Positions 43,804 to 52,063 of a DNA stretch of 56,840 nucleotides are shown here, in pieces. The DNA comes from a virus. Below the pieces are notes generated by a model, which worked only from the letters and a program-made list of their open reading frames with translations, searched no databases and was not told the DNA's origin. The stretch is taken from positions 1 through 56,840 of IMG/VR virus record IMGVR_UViG_3300025120_014829. One strand, 5' to 3'. A program made the translations under genes and the position numbers. Each line of letters opens with the position of its first letter. Position 1 is the stretch's first letter.

Positions 43804-44504
43804 AGACTTAAATCAACGTCAAAAACATTGTCGCGCATATCATAAAGTTTTTGTATATCTCCCTCGCTACGCAGTATTTTATAAATAATATTCTCGTCAG
43901 ACATTTCGCCTCCTTTATCGAGTCCAGCCTGGCGCATGTTATTAATCTTTTTTATAAGTTTATCGAGGTCCGCAGTGATTCTAGTAATTTTAGCTTCATC
44001 AATTTCCATATTAATTTGTCTCCTAAGATACTTTACCTTTTTTAAAACGTTTTGCTTGTCAAAACTACTTCTAAACTTATCAGGTTTTGACAACCATTTG
44101 TCATCTTTAATTGAATACACACCGCTCTCAACTGACTTCATATTTACATCTTGCGCAAATAACTCCACTTCAATGTTCAATACACGAATGTCATGTCGAA
44201 AATTAAATAGTTTTTTCTTTGCCTTTAAGAATTCTTCAACTAAATCGACGTCACGATTAATAGACTTTGGATCAACTATAATATGCAGATCAATGTCTGA
44301 ATAAGGAGTATAGTTGTAGTTTGCGTATGACCCTGTGAATGTCACGTCAATTACATCTATAGAAATACCTAGGTAATCTACGAAAGCATCGGATATTTCA
44401 AGCAGTTGTTCTCTAATATCAGGTTTTAGTTTATCTTCTTTCCACAATTTAACACTCAGTTCATCATGTGGTAAATGCTGTTTTATTTTGCTGCTAATTG
44501 ACAA
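43800..44504 (-). CDS. Nucleotidyltransferase, Pol beta superfamily
   Basis: A 234-residue protein with the minimal nucleotidyltransferase signature TFTGSYANYNYTPYSDIDLH (Gly58-Ser59, Asp70 and Asp72), followed by a third acidic residue in NIEVELF. C-terminal helices with KYLRRQINMEIDEAK. Such proteins modify RNA, proteins or small molecules with a nucleotide. No partner (MntA-like toxin or HEPN) is adjacent. Overlaps the UvsE gene by 22 bases. Confidence 0.75.
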   Translation of the reverse strand: MSISSKIKQHLPHDELSVKLWKEDKLKPDIREQLLEISDAFVDYLGISIDVIDVTFTGSYANYNYTPYSDIDLHIIVDPKSINRDVDLVEEFLKAKKKLFNFRHDIRVLNIEVELFAQDVNMKSVESGVYSIKDDKWLSKPDKFRSSFDKQNVLKKVKYLRRQINMEIDEAKITRITADLDKLIKKINNMRQAGLDKGGEMSDENIIYKILRSEGDIQKLYDMRDNVFDVDLSL

Positions 44505-45415
44505 TTTTCATCTCCGTACATTTCACGGTACTTAAGTATCGCTTGCTCTTTTGCTTTTGCCTCAAATACTACATCTAAATTAAGTCCGTAGTCACTAACA
44601 CGATTTAAAATATAATCACTATGTGCTTGAGGTTTAACTTTTAAATTTTCATTTAGTGCTTTAGACTCAGAAAAATGACATGTAGGAGTTACATCGCCCC
44701 ATGTAGAAGCTGCTAGTTTTACTGCTTCTTCTTCCGATTGACCACCGGTGCAGAACTTGTGATGGTGATAGTCAAACACAATAGGTACACCTAATCTTTC
44801 GTATACTTGATATAGGTCTTTAGTACTGTACATCGATGCCTTGTCATCGTTTTCAAGTGTAATTCGACACTTAACATTATCTGGTAACAGTTCATAATTT
44901 TTACACCATCGGTCTATTGCTGAAACTTTGTCTCCATAAGTGGCACCGATGTGAATGTTAATTTTTGCCCATCGATTTCTTGGCATACCTAGTAAGTCCA
45001 TTAGCTTACCGTGCATTCTTAAATCAGTAACAGAACCAGCGACAACATGAGGTTTAGGGCTAGTAAGAATGTTAAAAGGTCCAGGATGAAAAGATAAACG
45101 TATATTATTTTGTTTTGCATATTCACCAGCTTTATGTAGATTTTGTTTAATTTTTTGATAATCAGGTAAGTCTTCAATCTCATACTCAGAACCCCAAGGT
45201 AGTAGACAAGATGACATACGAAAAACTTCAATATTGTTTTCCCTGTTCCATTTGAGTATCGGAAGTATATTTCTAGTATTGTGCTCTGCTAACTCAGAGG
45301 CATAACTAATACCCTTTGCCTTGAAAGTTCTTTTAATCATGCCACGATTTGTTGTAACCTTATAGTTTTTTTGTAAGTGCATATTAATGCAAGCGTAACC
45401 TAAACGAATAGCCAT
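44483..45415 (-). CDS. uvsE: UV damage endonuclease (UvsE/UVDE)
   Basis: A 310-residue TIM-barrel endonuclease that nicks 5' to UV photoproducts. Motifs: IRLGYACINMHL at the N-terminus, FRMSSCLLPWG, LSFHPGPFNIL, KINIHIGATYGDK, TLENDDKA, and VFDYHHHKFCTGG with metal-binding histidines. Length matches the family. AGGAGG precedes the ATG, with an extended -10 (TGGTATAAT) upstream. Repair of host or phage DNA in sunlit water fits this enzyme. Confidence 0.9.
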   Translation of the reverse strand: MAIRLGYACINMHLQKNYKVTTNRGMIKRTFKAKGISYASELAEHNTRNILPILKWNRENNIEVFRMSSCLLPWGSEYEIEDLPDYQKIKQNLHKAGEYAKQNNIRLSFHPGPFNILTSPKPHVVAGSVTDLRMHGKLMDLLGMPRNRWAKINIHIGATYGDKVSAIDRWCKNYELLPDNVKCRITLENDDKASMYSTKDLYQVYERLGVPIVFDYHHHKFCTGGQSEEEAVKLAASTWGDVTPTCHFSESKALNENLKVKPQAHSDYILNRVSDYGLNLDVVFEAKAKEQAILKYREMYGDENCQLAAK

Positions 45416-45503
45416 TGTTTTTTCCTCCTTTTATATAAATTATTATACCACACAAAATATTTTGTTGCACTTTTCGTATACTTAAAATATGAGGGGTTAT
45501 TTT
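45416..45503. promoter_or_regulatory. Divergent promoter region with extended -10
   Basis: On the minus strand TGGTATAAT (-10 at 45442-45447) lies upstream of an AGGAGG ribosome-binding site for the UvsE gene. On the plus strand TTGCAC and a TATACT lie ahead of the serine protease gene, with GAGGGG in front of the chosen ATG at 45504. Confidence 0.5.
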
Positions 45504-46292
45504 ATGTTGAAAATAAAATCTTACATAATATGGGGGTGGGGTATGCTAACACTAGCAGGATTTTGCTTTTTAGTTTTGACGCAATTTTTAAGTTGTCACG
45601 GCAAACAAAAGGAAATAGAAACAGCTAAACCAATTTTTGTAAAAGAACATCAGTCTAAGCTTGAAAATTTTGTTTTTTTAGTTAAAGAGTCACATAGCTT
45701 CTGTATCCCTGACAAAAAAGAAAGTTGCCTAGAAGAACACACAATCTTACCAATAGCTTCTGCATCTGGAGTCATTCTATCATCATCTTCTTCTCACATA
45801 TTTATATTGACAGCAAATCATTTCTGCGAAGTATCAGATGTTGAAAGAGTCATGGGTGAAGTTAAAATAAGAATATTCTTAGGGGAATCGTCCAGGCTAG
45901 CAAGTGTCGTCACTTCAAGCAAAAAAGCAGACCTGTGTTTATTAGAAGCATTAAGATTTAAAGAAGAAAATTACACAACAACACGACTAGCAAAAGAAAT
46001 GCCCTTGATAGGCTCAACACTTATTAATGTAGCAGCTCCAGATGGAATGGCATCGCCTAATACAAGACTAATGTTTGATGGTAGTTTTGCTGGATGTGAA
46101 GGTCTGAACTGTGTATTCACAGTACCAGCAACTTTTGGGAGCAGTGGTTCTGCTGTATACAATGAAGAGGGTGAACTAGTTTCAATACTAGTAGCAGCTG
46201 CTGTAAATTTTGAAAACGTTTCTATGGGACCACATGTTGATATGATAAGGGTACTTGTTGAAACAGTTGAAGAAACTGTAGATATATATTAA
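45504..46292 (+). CDS. Membrane-anchored trypsin-like serine protease
   Basis: About 262 residues. A hydrophobic helix (residues ~6-28, IIWGWGMLTLAGFCFLVLTQF) directs export or anchors the protein. The catalytic triad can be placed at His106 (TANHFC), Asp143 (KKADLCLL) and Ser214/216 in TFGSSGSAVYN. The chosen ATG has GAGGGG seven bases upstream; the earlier ATG (45489) has none. A protease with this layout would act in the periplasm or at the envelope. Confidence 0.75.
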   Translation: MLKIKSYIIWGWGMLTLAGFCFLVLTQFLSCHGKQKEIETAKPIFVKEHQSKLENFVFLVKESHSFCIPDKKESCLEEHTILPIASASGVILSSSSSHIFILTANHFCEVSDVERVMGEVKIRIFLGESSRLASVVTSSKKADLCLLEALRFKEENYTTTRLAKEMPLIGSTLINVAAPDGMASPNTRLMFDGSFAGCEGLNCVFTVPATFGSSGSAVYNEEGELVSILVAAAVNFENVSMGPHVDMIRVLVETVEETVDIY

Positions 46293-46309
46293 TAACATAA
46301 AGGTGTTTT

Positions 46310-46726
46310 ATGAAATTATATGTCGACGAAGGTTTGCAATATAACCCAGAACAAATGAAATTAACTGGAGAGTTTATTCTCTTTTGCGCAGATAGTTTAC
46401 CAATAGAAGGAGACTTTGAAGTTCATCTGGTTAATTCTCGGGAACCTCATGGTATAAAAACGACAGCGCTTTATGAGGTTGGAAATAATTGCTGTAAAGT
46501 ATATTGTAAAAATCGTGCTTTGGCCGATGTGTTAAGATCTGTTGCGCATGAAATGACGCACATGATGCAAGACCAGATTGGTATATTAAATGGTCCTATA
46601 AGAGACGCCGGAGGGTTTCATGAAGATCAAGCTAACTCCAAAGCCGGAGAACTTATAAAACTATTTGCAAAGAGTAAACCAAATAGAAAAAGAATCTATG
46701 AAAATAAAGCATTAGGTTTACGCTAG
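46310..46726 (+). CDS. Putative zinc metallopeptidase (HExxH)
   Basis: A 138-residue protein with HEMTH (His80, Glu81, His84) followed by FHEDQANSKAGELIK, which may supply the third ligand (Glu105 or Glu114). No signal peptide, so it is probably cytoplasmic or virion-borne. It sits 17 bases after the serine protease with its own AAAGGTG ribosome-binding site, and converges with the 626-residue gene. Confidence 0.65.
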   Translation: MKLYVDEGLQYNPEQMKLTGEFILFCADSLPIEGDFEVHLVNSREPHGIKTTALYEVGNNCCKVYCKNRALADVLRSVAHEMTHMMQDQIGILNGPIRDAGGFHEDQANSKAGELIKLFAKSKPNRKRIYENKALGLR

Positions 46727-46727
46727 T

Positions 46728-48608
46728 TTAGGTGTATATTCCACTCTCAATATCAATCACTAGGTTAAATGATTTAGTTCTTCCAGAGCCAGGAAGATTA
46801 TTATAGATAACCGCATTAGCCGGTACCGTGTTTAAATATTGTTTTATGACATTTTTAAATCTTTTAGAGTAACTCTTATTTGTATCTTCAGGTGCAACCC
46901 TGACATTTGTAATAGCGCCTTTCTTATTAACAACAATTCTCATTATTAGTTTCCCACCTGTTGTAGTTCTGTTCTTAGGCATTCTGTTGGCAAAAATACG
47001 TTTTAATCCTACTGTTGTTTGGTCACCAGATGCAGCAGTACCTGCGGGAAAACCAAGTGCTTCTAGATTTTGCGCAGTTCCTGTAAATTCTAAGGATATG
47101 TCAATTTTGTCTTCATTGGCTTGAGGTTGCGCAGAAAGAGTGTTAATTCCACCAGAAACGCTTCCTGGAGGAGGCCCGCCTGTTCCACCTGTTCCACCTG
47201 TTCCGCCTGTTCCGCCTGTTCCACCTGTTCCACCTGTTCCACCTATTGCTGGTTGACTAGTTCTGATTTTGCTACTTATATTTCGATCGGCATCACCATA
47301 AACAGTGTTATTGTTAACTAAGTCAAGTAAAAAACAAAACATACCTGCGTAATCGTTTGTATATGTTGGCAATTCAGACTTGAAGGCTGATGATATCTCT
47401 GCCATGGTGAGTGGATACGGCGCCGCTGGTATAGTTTCCGAAGTATTTACAGCTGATGCGCTCCCGAATACTCCAGAAGCTACAAATCGTCGATCAGCAA
47501 TACTTGCACCACGTTGCCCAAAAACAGCGTGGTTATCTAAACCATGTCGGGCAACTGTGTTAAATAAAGCTGCAGTATCACTATCGTAAGTTTCATCATC
47601 CATTGGTAGACGACCAGATAATTTGTTTTTCTTAGCATATCTTTGTAATAAAAATTCAATTTTTTGTATTATGTTTTTCCCAGCAATATCCTCAGCTTCA
47701 ACATCAAGTGAAACTGTTCCTGACGCGGAGCTACCAGGTGTACCACTACTACCACCTGATGTACCACCACCTGATGTCGAACTAGCTATCTGATCATAAC
47801 CAGGTGTGAATTTGCCTGCATATAATCCTTTTAAAATTTCTCCACATGTTACTGAAACATTTTTCGGGATCAAGTTCCCATCTCTCATTGTAACACCCTT
47901 TTTAATTCTGTAAGCAACAAGATTATTGACTGTCTGCTCACCAGAACCTTCAATAAATGGATCGATGACATATTTCATAACATCGCCAGCACTTAGTTCA
48001 CTTTGCGGATCGGAAGAGTATAGTAATATTTTATCTAAATCTGCAGCCTTTTCCTGCTTAGCTCTTCCAGTAAGATAACCCATCGCTGATGTTTGTCCCG
48101 ATAAGGCGTCCTTTTTATCCTTAAAGTACTTGGCAAGTCTAGACATGTCAAAAAGTGAAAAAGACTTACTTTTGAGCCTTTCACCTAGCTCTTGCATAAT
48201 AAATCCAATCTGAGCTTGTCCAGTCCCCATACCACCTATACCATATTCTAGAGTCTCATCAGTAAGTTTTTTAGCATAACCATGTATAGAATCATCACCA
48301 CCTCGCTCAGGATGTAATAGTATATCACTATCTGACAGCCCTAAAATTTCCATATAGATGTTTACTTCATTTTCAAAAACAACATAGTTGCTTGGTTTTA
48401 AAACTTCTTTCAGAGTTGTTTCTATGTCATCATTAAAACTTGCCATTGATTCGAATAATATCGTGCCACTTCCGGCATACATATATGGGCCACCGGTCGA
48501 GTCTTGGCGCACTGTATGGCTACCTATGCTATTTACAGCAGATTGGGGCGCTTCAGCTAATATTCTTTTTCTTATGATTCTTCTTATTTCTTCTTCTTTT
48601 AAAAACAT
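46728..48608 (-). CDS. Repeat-containing structural protein, module-like N-terminus and TonB-like C-terminus
   Basis: A 626-residue protein. The N-terminus MFLKEEEIRRIIRKRILAEA is a variant of the shared module and ends in L-A-E-A. The middle has Gly/Ser-rich linkers and a 21-residue run of GGT units (about 456-477). The C-terminal 90 residues (LIMRIVVNKKGAITNVRVAPED and SKRFKNVIKQYLNTVP) resemble a TonB/AgmX-type domain. It might be a virion or envelope-spanning protein. AGAGGA lies ten bases before the ATG. Confidence 0.6.
   Translation of the reverse strand: MFLKEEEIRRIIRKRILAEAPQSAVNSIGSHTVRQDSTGGPYMYAGSGTILFESMASFNDDIETTLKEVLKPSNYVVFENEVNIYMEILGLSDSDILLHPERGGDDSIHGYAKKLTDETLEYGIGGMGTGQAQIGFIMQELGERLKSKSFSLFDMSRLAKYFKDKKDALSGQTSAMGYLTGRAKQEKAADLDKILLYSSDPQSELSAGDVMKYVIDPFIEGSGEQTVNNLVAYRIKKGVTMRDGNLIPKNVSVTCGEILKGLYAGKFTPGYDQIASSTSGGGTSGGSSGTPGSSASGTVSLDVEAEDIAGKNIIQKIEFLLQRYAKKNKLSGRLPMDDETYDSDTAALFNTVARHGLDNHAVFGQRGASIADRRFVASGVFGSASAVNTSETIPAAPYPLTMAEISSAFKSELPTYTNDYAGMFCFLLDLVNNNTVYGDADRNISSKIRTSQPAIGGTGGTGGTGGTGGTGGTGGTGGPPPGSVSGGINTLSAQPQANEDKIDISLEFTGTAQNLEALGFPAGTAASGDQTTVGLKRIFANRMPKNRTTTGGKLIMRIVVNKKGAITNVRVAPEDTNKSYSKRFKNVIKQYLNTVPANAVIYNNLPGSGRTKSFNLVIDIESGIYT
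47179..47241. repeat. Seven tandem 9-base units
   Basis: Seven consecutive units of CCTGTTCCA/CCTGTTCCG fill 47179-47241 on the plus strand, encoding GGT repeats in the minus-strand gene. Unit number is likely to vary by slippage. The repeats have no spacers, so they are not a CRISPR array. Confidence 0.9.
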
Positions 48609-48637
48609 ATATTTATATTCCTCTTCTAAAATTTAAC

Positions 48638-49381
48638 TTAACTTACAGTTGGGGGCGTAAGCGGTGCAGGTCTACTAGGGCTAGTAGGCAATACTGGTGT
48701 TGAAAGATCATCAACATCGTCCGCAATACCTACCACACTGCACAAAAAAGATCCAACACCATCGATTAATGTCTCACGTAAAAGCTTGTATGTTATTTGA
48801 GCAATAAGTGTTTCACCTGCAACACCAATTAGAGTATCTAATATTTCTTCGACTTGCTCAATTGATACTTCTTTTGTTTCCTTGCCACCTTCTCTTCTCT
48901 TAAAAAGTGACTCACCATCACCAATGTCAATGTTTAACTCATACTGAGAAAAGTATTGGAGGAGCGGAGGTAAAACTTTTTTAAGGCCTAAGTTAGTCAG
49001 TGTTTGTGTGGCTGCACCTAACAATATGTCATTAAAACCTGCACATGTAATATCACCTCTTACGATAGCACCAATTTCACTAATAGGTATATAAACTACT
49101 AAATTTTCTATAAACTCCGCCATAGGAGTCCCACCCTTAATACCCATCTTATCAAAAATATTTTTAACAAAATACTTTTTAATGCTTAACACTGCTGTTT
49201 TAGGTAAGAACTTTTCTGTACCACCTAATGACCTAGATAAACCACCAACAAATTCTGAAAATCCTTCTGAAAGATGTGCTCCCGACTCAATTAAAACTCG
49301 TGCTCCACTTTCTCCAAAATGTTCTGCTAACAAAACTTCTTTTACTCGTAATCTAACCTGATATCTAGCTACTTGATCCAT
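48638..49381 (-). CDS. Hypothetical protein
   Basis: A 247-residue, mostly helical protein with a Pro/Thr-rich C-terminus (TPVLPTSPSRPAPLTPPT). It begins MDQVARYQVRLRVKEVLLAE, a weakly module-like helix ending in L-A-E. Several long hydrophobic helices suggest membrane association or a packed structural role. It is followed by the 626-residue gene on the same strand, and preceded by an 85-base gap with a TATAAT-like element. Confidence 0.55.
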   Translation of the reverse strand: MDQVARYQVRLRVKEVLLAEHFGESGARVLIESGAHLSEGFSEFVGGLSRSLGGTEKFLPKTAVLSIKKYFVKNIFDKMGIKGGTPMAEFIENLVVYIPISEIGAIVRGDITCAGFNDILLGAATQTLTNLGLKKVLPPLLQYFSQYELNIDIGDGESLFKRREGGKETKEVSIEQVEEILDTLIGVAGETLIAQITYKLLRETLIDGVGSFLCSVVGIADDVDDLSTPVLPTSPSRPAPLTPPTVS

Positions 49382-49466
49382 TAAAACCTCACATCGATTA
49401 TACTAATTTAATTATATCATATATAACTATTAACGTTAGCCTGAATTATACTTTAATTTGAAAAAA
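49382..49466 (-). promoter_or_regulatory. Intergenic gap with candidate promoter
   Basis: An 85-base gap upstream of the 247-residue gene. The minus strand carries TATAAT about 15 bases before the GTGAGG ribosome-binding region. No distinct -35 is visible. Nothing else is apparent in this gap. Confidence 0.3.
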
Positions 49467-49793
49467 TCATATTTCAACCACAAAACTATAATCACCGCTA
49501 GGTTGGATTAACTTTTTTTGATGGGGTCGACCCTTAAAAACATCAACAATTTTCAAGCTTTTATCTAAAAAAATAATTGTCAAAGGAATTGATGTCTTTT
49601 TCATTGTAAAGGCATTTCTAACTGGACTATCATACACAAAAATCATTCCACACTTTGCAGGTAATTTTTTAACCTTAGATAAACCAACTTTGCGCTTTTC
49701 GTTCGTGTCAGCAACTGCCAGCCTATAACTCTTACCTTTTATCGGTAACTTTATTTTCTTATACTTTCTAAATAATTGCTCAAAGTGCAACAC
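49467..49793 (-). CDS. DUF192-family protein
   Basis: A 108-residue protein of the DUF192 family: ADTNEKRKVGLSKVKKLP, CGMIFVYDSPVRNAFTMKKT, PLTIIFLDKSLKIVDV, and GRPHQKKLIQPSG. These small beta-barrel proteins are of unknown biochemistry, often secreted or associated with the envelope. The start is GTG at 49793, or TTG at 49790; the latter has better spacing to GGAG. A TATAAATA lies 22 bases upstream. Confidence 0.8.
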   Translation of the reverse strand: MLHFEQLFRKYKKIKLPIKGKSYRLAVADTNEKRKVGLSKVKKLPAKCGMIFVYDSPVRNAFTMKKTSIPLTIIFLDKSLKIVDVFKGRPHQKKLIQPSGDYSFVVEI

Positions 49794-49814
49794 TTACTCC
49801 TTTATTATATAATA

Positions 49815-49822
49815 TATTTATA
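49815..49822 (-). promoter_or_regulatory. Candidate T4-like late promoter (TATAAATA)
   Basis: TATAAATA on the minus strand in the 42-base divergent gap, 22 bases ahead of the DUF192 gene's GTG. Spacing is similar to T4 late promoters. On the plus strand TATAAT-like sequence (TTATAATC) and GGAG serve the metalloprotease gene. Confidence 0.4.
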
Positions 49823-49835
49823 ATCTGGAGTCACA

Positions 49836-50285
49836 ATGTTAATTGCATTATTATCATTATTCACAGTACACGCTGAAAATCTTGAAACTATTTACTATTG
49901 GGAGAATACTCCCGCTATTGAAATATGCCCGGAATCAAACGTTACGATCAACGAAATACAAGTAGCAATAAATTATTGGCAGACAAAAAACAACTATAGA
50001 TTTTCATATATTAACAAAGTTTCTGAGTGCCTGTATGAGAAATTTAATACAATACAAATAACGAACGGAGACAGAATTATTGATAATTCGCTAGCAACGA
50101 CCAATGTTTCCTGGTACTACTATCCTAAAATAGATCCTCATAAAAACGCAAGATATGTCTCTAACGCAATCATTAACATACCAACAAATCTTAAAAAATC
50201 ACGACAAGATATCATTACGCACGAACTAGGTCACGCATTTGGATTGGATCACTCAGATCACCCTATCATGAAAGAATATTTTTAA
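49836..50285 (+). CDS. Secreted matrixin-like zinc metalloprotease
   Basis: A 149-residue protein with an N-terminal signal-like helix (LIALLSLFTVHA). The metzincin motif HELGHAFGLDH (129-139) is complete, and a Met-turn-like methionine follows (Met145). This is a short stand-alone peptidase domain close to the matrixin family. Probably exported to the periplasm. GGAG lies seven bases before the ATG. Its 3' end overlaps the convergent gene by 20 bases. Confidence 0.8.
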   Translation: MLIALLSLFTVHAENLETIYYWENTPAIEICPESNVTINEIQVAINYWQTKNNYRFSYINKVSECLYEKFNTIQITNGDRIIDNSLATTNVSWYYYPKIDPHKNARYVSNAIINIPTNLKKSRQDIITHELGHAFGLDHSDHPIMKEYF

Positions 50286-51510
50286 TAATACTTTCTCTGA
50301 CTAACATCCTTAATCGTTGTTCAGAGCTTTCTTTAATATTCCTTGGTTTTAAGCCAAAGTCTGGAAGATTTATGCCCTTATTTTTTAAATGTGCGTCAAT
50401 GTTCGCCGATCCCACAATTGATTTCCCATCAGCACCAATCAGAACTTCCTCTCTACCTCTTGACTTAGTCTTAAACACACTCGGATCAAAACCTATTTTC
50501 TTGAGCGACTCATCAAAAGCAGAAATAACTGTATTTTTTTCTTCATCAGGAAACTTTAATTTAGACAAAGTGTTTTTGATCTTACCTACTGCTTGCTCAT
50601 ACGCTCCCGATGTTGAAAACTTAGGACTTCCGTCTAACTTATAACCATACACTCTAACACCATCAATATGCAAACCATCAACCTTATTCAACATAGCTCT
50701 TTTCTTATCACCAATAGCAGAGGCACCAAAACCTTTATTGTGCACCACCTCAAACGTTTGATCATCAATTCTAAGAACTATCGAAGCGGCTAGTACACTT
50801 TTACCCTCACCTTTCTTAGGTACAAAACCATAATCATAGCTAGCCATGTTTTTAATTTTAGCAACGTTAAAGTTCATAAGTAGTTTTTGACCGTTGATTT
50901 TAAAGTCAACTGTTTCCATATCATTCATAACTATCTCGCCAGTAACTAAATTAGTCCCTTTTTCTATGATACTATCTATTTCCTTGTGCTTCCGAGTCAT
51001 GACTTTACCGACTATTTTTTGAAATTCTTGATTAAATGAATTAATTTCACTTTCTTGTCGGTGAACACTAGTCATTATATATTTGTCAGAAAGTAGTGAT
51101 TCTATTTCTTCACGTGATAAACCTTTGAAGTCTCTGTGCCCTTGCAAAAGATATGACATTAAAACACTTTCAGGTTTATCTAACCCTCTACCGTCATCCT
51201 TTAAACCAGTTTTTTCAAGTGTACCGTCTTTTCTCATCTTTTCATAGTTTTTTCTTGCCAAGTCTTTGGTGTAATCATCAAACCGATCTACGTATACTTC
51301 GAGATTGGGATCATCCTCAATGTTTTGTGGGTATTTACTTTTATCTTTCTTGAAAAAACCAATAAGTTTTTTACCTATAGGTAGCTCTTTAATTTTGTCT
51401 GCAACTTTTTCTACTTTGTCTGTAATCTTATTTTCAATAATATAATCTTTACTGTCACTAAATATTGAAGCTTCAATGAGCTTACTAAGATTTCTTCTAC
51501 TAATTTTCAT
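50266..51510 (-). CDS. Hypothetical protein with N-terminal (and C-terminal) module copies
   Basis: A 414-residue protein. It starts MKISRRNLSKLIEAS (L-I-E-A) and ends SEQRLRMLVRESIIKNILS, a second module-like helix with V-R-E-S. Between them are a charged N-terminal third (KVADKIKELPIGKKLIGFF) and a beta-rich core (VDFKINGQKLLMNFNVAKI and VLRIDDQTFEVVHNKGF). I recognise no catalytic motif. Its ATG is preceded by AGGAGA, with GTATAAT about 30 bases upstream. Confidence 0.6.
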   Translation of the reverse strand: MKISRRNLSKLIEASIFSDSKDYIIENKITDKVEKVADKIKELPIGKKLIGFFKKDKSKYPQNIEDDPNLEVYVDRFDDYTKDLARKNYEKMRKDGTLEKTGLKDDGRGLDKPESVLMSYLLQGHRDFKGLSREEIESLLSDKYIMTSVHRQESEINSFNQEFQKIVGKVMTRKHKEIDSIIEKGTNLVTGEIVMNDMETVDFKINGQKLLMNFNVAKIKNMASYDYGFVPKKGEGKSVLAASIVLRIDDQTFEVVHNKGFGASAIGDKKRAMLNKVDGLHIDGVRVYGYKLDGSPKFSTSGAYEQAVGKIKNTLSKLKFPDEEKNTVISAFDESLKKIGFDPSVFKTKSRGREEVLIGADGKSIVGSANIDAHLKNKGINLPDFGLKPRNIKESSEQRLRMLVRESIIKNILS

Positions 51511-51552
51511 TTATTGTCTCCTAATATTTTCATTATACGAATAAGTATTTAT

Positions 51553-51996
51553 TTATTTACGCAATATTATATCAAAAACAGGCAACCGAACACCCCAGTT
51601 CTGATGTTGATCTTTTTCCATGTGATGTGCATAATGCCATGGCAACCATTTCTTTCCCCACTCCACATCAACGTGCGACCTACGATGAATGTAATAATAG
51701 GCAAACGCAGAGTACAACAGGGTCATCCAAAAATATGGTATGATAAACAACAGGGGTAAGTGAGAAAGAAGCAACAGGATCAAACCTATAACTTCGAATG
51801 TACTGCTATTTTTTGATATCTTTAAGTAGTTTTCATCATACATTTTATTATTTCTTGCTATGCGATGATGTGTTCCAAAGTGACGCTTAAAAGGACCTTT
51901 GAATCGCTTGTAATTGTGCAAAACATGTTTGTGTATAATATACTCCGCAGCGTGTCCGTAAATCCATCCTAATAAAATCTGCAAAGCAATATACAT
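51553..51996 (-). CDS. Fatty acid hydroxylase/sterol desaturase-family protein
   Basis: A 147-residue integral membrane di-iron oxygenase. Histidine boxes: HKHVLH (22-27), HFGTHH (39-44), HRRSH (104-108), HYAHH (121-125) and His131, plus a hydrophobic central hairpin (about 68-100). The layout matches the short bacterial fatty-acid hydroxylases and carotenoid hydroxylase relatives. The likely function is hydroxylation of a lipid or carotenoid in the host membrane. It starts one base after the oligo-T of the upstream hairpin terminator, so its transcription is probably governed by readthrough. Confidence 0.8.
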   Translation of the reverse strand: MYIALQILLGWIYGHAAEYIIHKHVLHNYKRFKGPFKRHFGTHHRIARNNKMYDENYLKISKNSSTFEVIGLILLLLSHLPLLFIIPYFWMTLLYSAFAYYYIHRRSHVDVEWGKKWLPWHYAHHMEKDQHQNWGVRLPVFDIILRK

Positions 51997-52029
51997 AAAA
52001 AAACCCCCTATAGTTTTATCTATAGGAGG
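51997..52029 (-). terminator. Rho-independent terminator
   Basis: On the minus strand CCTCCTATAG, a six-base loop and CTATAGGGGG (arms 52020-52029 and 52004-52013, one G-T wobble), followed by seven T (51997-52003). It ends the 76-residue gene and lies directly against the ATG of the hydroxylase gene. Structure is clear. Confidence 0.85.
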
Positions 52030-52063
52030 ATTTATATTACTTGACTTATAATTTATAAATTAT

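Noticed and set aside
45489-45503. Earlier ATG for the serine protease
   Set aside because: The ATG at 45489 has no ribosome-binding site; GAGGGG fits the ATG at 45504.
47179-47241. Tandem repeat as a CRISPR array
   Set aside because: The units are contiguous 9-mers without spacers and encode GGT repeats in frame.
48610-48617. TATAAATA on the minus strand next to the 626-residue gene
   Set aside because: It lies between the ribosome-binding site and the ATG, one base from the start codon, so it cannot be that gene's promoter.
51514-51759. 81-codon plus-strand frame across the hydroxylase gene
   Set aside because: Antisense to conserved histidine boxes; no ribosome-binding site.
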